Below are positions 63,136-64,000 of a stretch of 64,000 nucleotides of DNA, piece after piece (the stretch's first letter is position 1; every line of letters starts with the position of its first letter). A model generated the notes under the pieces. That model saw only the letters and a program-made list of their open reading frames with translations, was not told the DNA's origin and ran no database searches. A program made the translations under genes and the position numbers. This DNA is from CAIQPS01 sp963721365 (GTDB lineage Bacteria > Actinomycetota > Thermoleophilia > RBG-16-64-13): the NCBI GenBank assembly GCA_963721365.1, contig CAVRJE010000023.1, positions 62,001-126,000 of the forward strand, written 5' to 3'.

Positions 63136-63628
63136 TTAGTCCTCCACGCGTCCATACATTTCGGCGAAACGACGCTCGACCACTTCGGGTACGAGGTCGC
63201 TCACGCACCCGCCGTACTTGGCGATCTCCTTCACCCCGCTCGAACTGAGGAACGAGTACTCGGGTGACGCCATAAGGTACATCGTCTCGAGTTCGGGGTC
63301 CAACTTGCGGTTGAGCTGGGCCATCTGGAACTCGTACTCAAAGTCGGTGAGGGCCCGCAGACCCTTGACCAGCACCCTCGCTCCCACCTGGCGGGCGAAC
63401 TTGACCACCAAGCCCCGCATGATCGCGACTCTCACATTCGGCAGGTGCTTGGTGGACTCCTGCAAGAAGTGCCGCGCGCTCTCCGGCGCTGAACAGCACG
63501 GACTTGCGATAGGAATCGTCGACGACGGCGACGACGACCTCATCGAACATGGCGCTGCAGCGCGAGATGATGTCGAGTGACCGATGGTCACAGGGTCGTA
63601 CGTGCCGGGGCAGAGCACCGTCTTCACC
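63136..63628 (-). CDS. coaD: Phosphopantetheine adenylyltransferase CoaD (two frame breaks)
   Basis: Penultimate step of coenzyme A synthesis. GTG 63628 has AAGGAGG nine bases upstream and opens VKTVLCPGTYDPVTIGH, the nucleotidyltransferase GTYDPxTxGH motif. Shifts near 63590 and 63490 separate MFDEVVVAVVDDSYRKSVLFSAGER from HLPNVRVAIMRGLVVKFARQVGARVLVKGLRALTDFEYEFQMAQLNRKL. ETMYLMASPEYSFLSSSGVKEIAKYGG completes the family. About 163 residues. It is 3 bp from the SepIVA-like gene. Confidence 0.93.
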
Positions 63629-63639
63629 GGAGTAGTCCT

Positions 63640-64000
63640 CCTTATGGTCACCATGGTGACCCGGGTGTCGCCATAGACCCGATCGAACACCGGAACTAGC
63701 CCCGAGCGTAGGATGCGAGGCTTTGTCGCTCTCGAGCACCACTACGCCGCCGTCGTGCATGAGCGACGGCGACGAGAGGCTCGAGCGTTACTTCCGCTTC
63801 GGTAAGCATTTTATAGGGAGGGTCCACAAAGAGCAAATCGAACCTCTCCCCTGCATCGATGATGTCCTGCAAAGCCGCACTGGTAGTCGGCCACTACCAC
63901 CCGGCTCTCCGCCTGGTAGTCAAGATCGTCGATGTTCTGCGCGCAGCACCTCGGCCACTTGCCTGTCCTGCTCCACGAAGACGCAGCCGGCCGCTCCCCG
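63640..64000 (-). CDS. rsmD: 16S rRNA (guanine966-N2)-methyltransferase RsmD, C-terminal part (cut by window edge, frame breaks)
   Basis: Only the 3' part is in the window. Segments in order on the minus strand: AAGCVFVEQDRQVAEVLR, NIDDLDYQAESRVVVADY, AALQDIIDAGERFDLLFVDPPYKML with the catalytic DPPY motif, LMHDGGVVVLESDKASHPTLG, and VFDRVYGDTRVTMVTI. Frame changes are needed near 63950, 63880, 63760 and 63705. The stop is not resolved: the last frame runs open into coaD. rsmD-coaD is a widely conserved pair. Confidence 0.8.

Noticed and set aside
1..64000. CRISPR array, toxin-antitoxin pair, defence island, prophage or intact insertion sequence
   Set aside because: No direct repeat series, no transposase, Cas, restriction or phage structural motif was seen on either strand; the window is ordinary core genome apart from the items listed.

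Overview
The window is GC-rich (roughly two thirds by eye) and densely packed with chromosomal housekeeping genes. Several gene neighbourhoods are typical of Actinobacteriota: gcvH - FHA protein - MerR (the gcvH/garA/ftsR block of mycobacteria), a small RsiG-like protein, a SigF/SigB-type sigma factor with an RsbW-like partner, and a SepIVA-like gene beside yceD, rpmF and coaD. Type IV pilus motors, MglA/MglB, the QueH form of queuosine synthesis and a SecD-SecF fusion point to a deep-branching lineage (Coriobacteriia- or Geothermincolia-like) rather than a streptomycete or mycobacterium. This placement is inferred from synteny, not measured.

Layout. From 1 to 24.3 kb nearly everything is on the + strand: xerD-deoB-punA; a DHH/CBS/tRNA nucleotidyltransferase fusion with a site-2 protease, scpA, scpB and rluB; an aromatic and isoprenoid run (hisC, aroF, tyrA, aroA, cmk, plsC, ispH, der, plsY); tRNA-Pro(GGG); a GDP-mannose pyrophosphorylase/mutase-like protein; divergent mglB-mglA (the only counter-oriented genes); then gcvH, the rsiG-like gene, a small unknown, FHA, merR and apt. 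From 24.5 kb to the end every gene is on the - strand. In transcription order these are rsmD-coaD-sepIVA-like-yceD-rpmF, an EF-G-like GTPase, an RpiR regulator, yebC-ruvC-ruvA-ruvB, queH-queA-tgt, yajC-secDF, a phasin-like gene, ubiB, recJ, relA, a metallohydrolase, hisS, aspS, a 6S-like RNA, a lipoprotein, a NifU-like/MnmA fusion, DUF948-YtxH-antisigma-sigma-alaS-ruvX-mltG-aroE and pilB-pilT-pilC.

The two arms converge on a 28-bp site at 24400-24427 that matches the bacterial dif consensus, and xerD lies 24 kb away. The simplest reading is that this window holds the replication terminus, with both arms transcribed co-directionally with incoming forks.

About half of the protein genes carry one or more single-base frame breaks, although conserved sequence continues perfectly in another frame. 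The breaks hit essential genes (alaS, hisS, aspS, aroA, coaD) and often sit in G or C runs, so I treat them as consensus errors and give each gene its full corrected extent. Two in-frame TAG codons, in ubiB and secF, are harder to dismiss.
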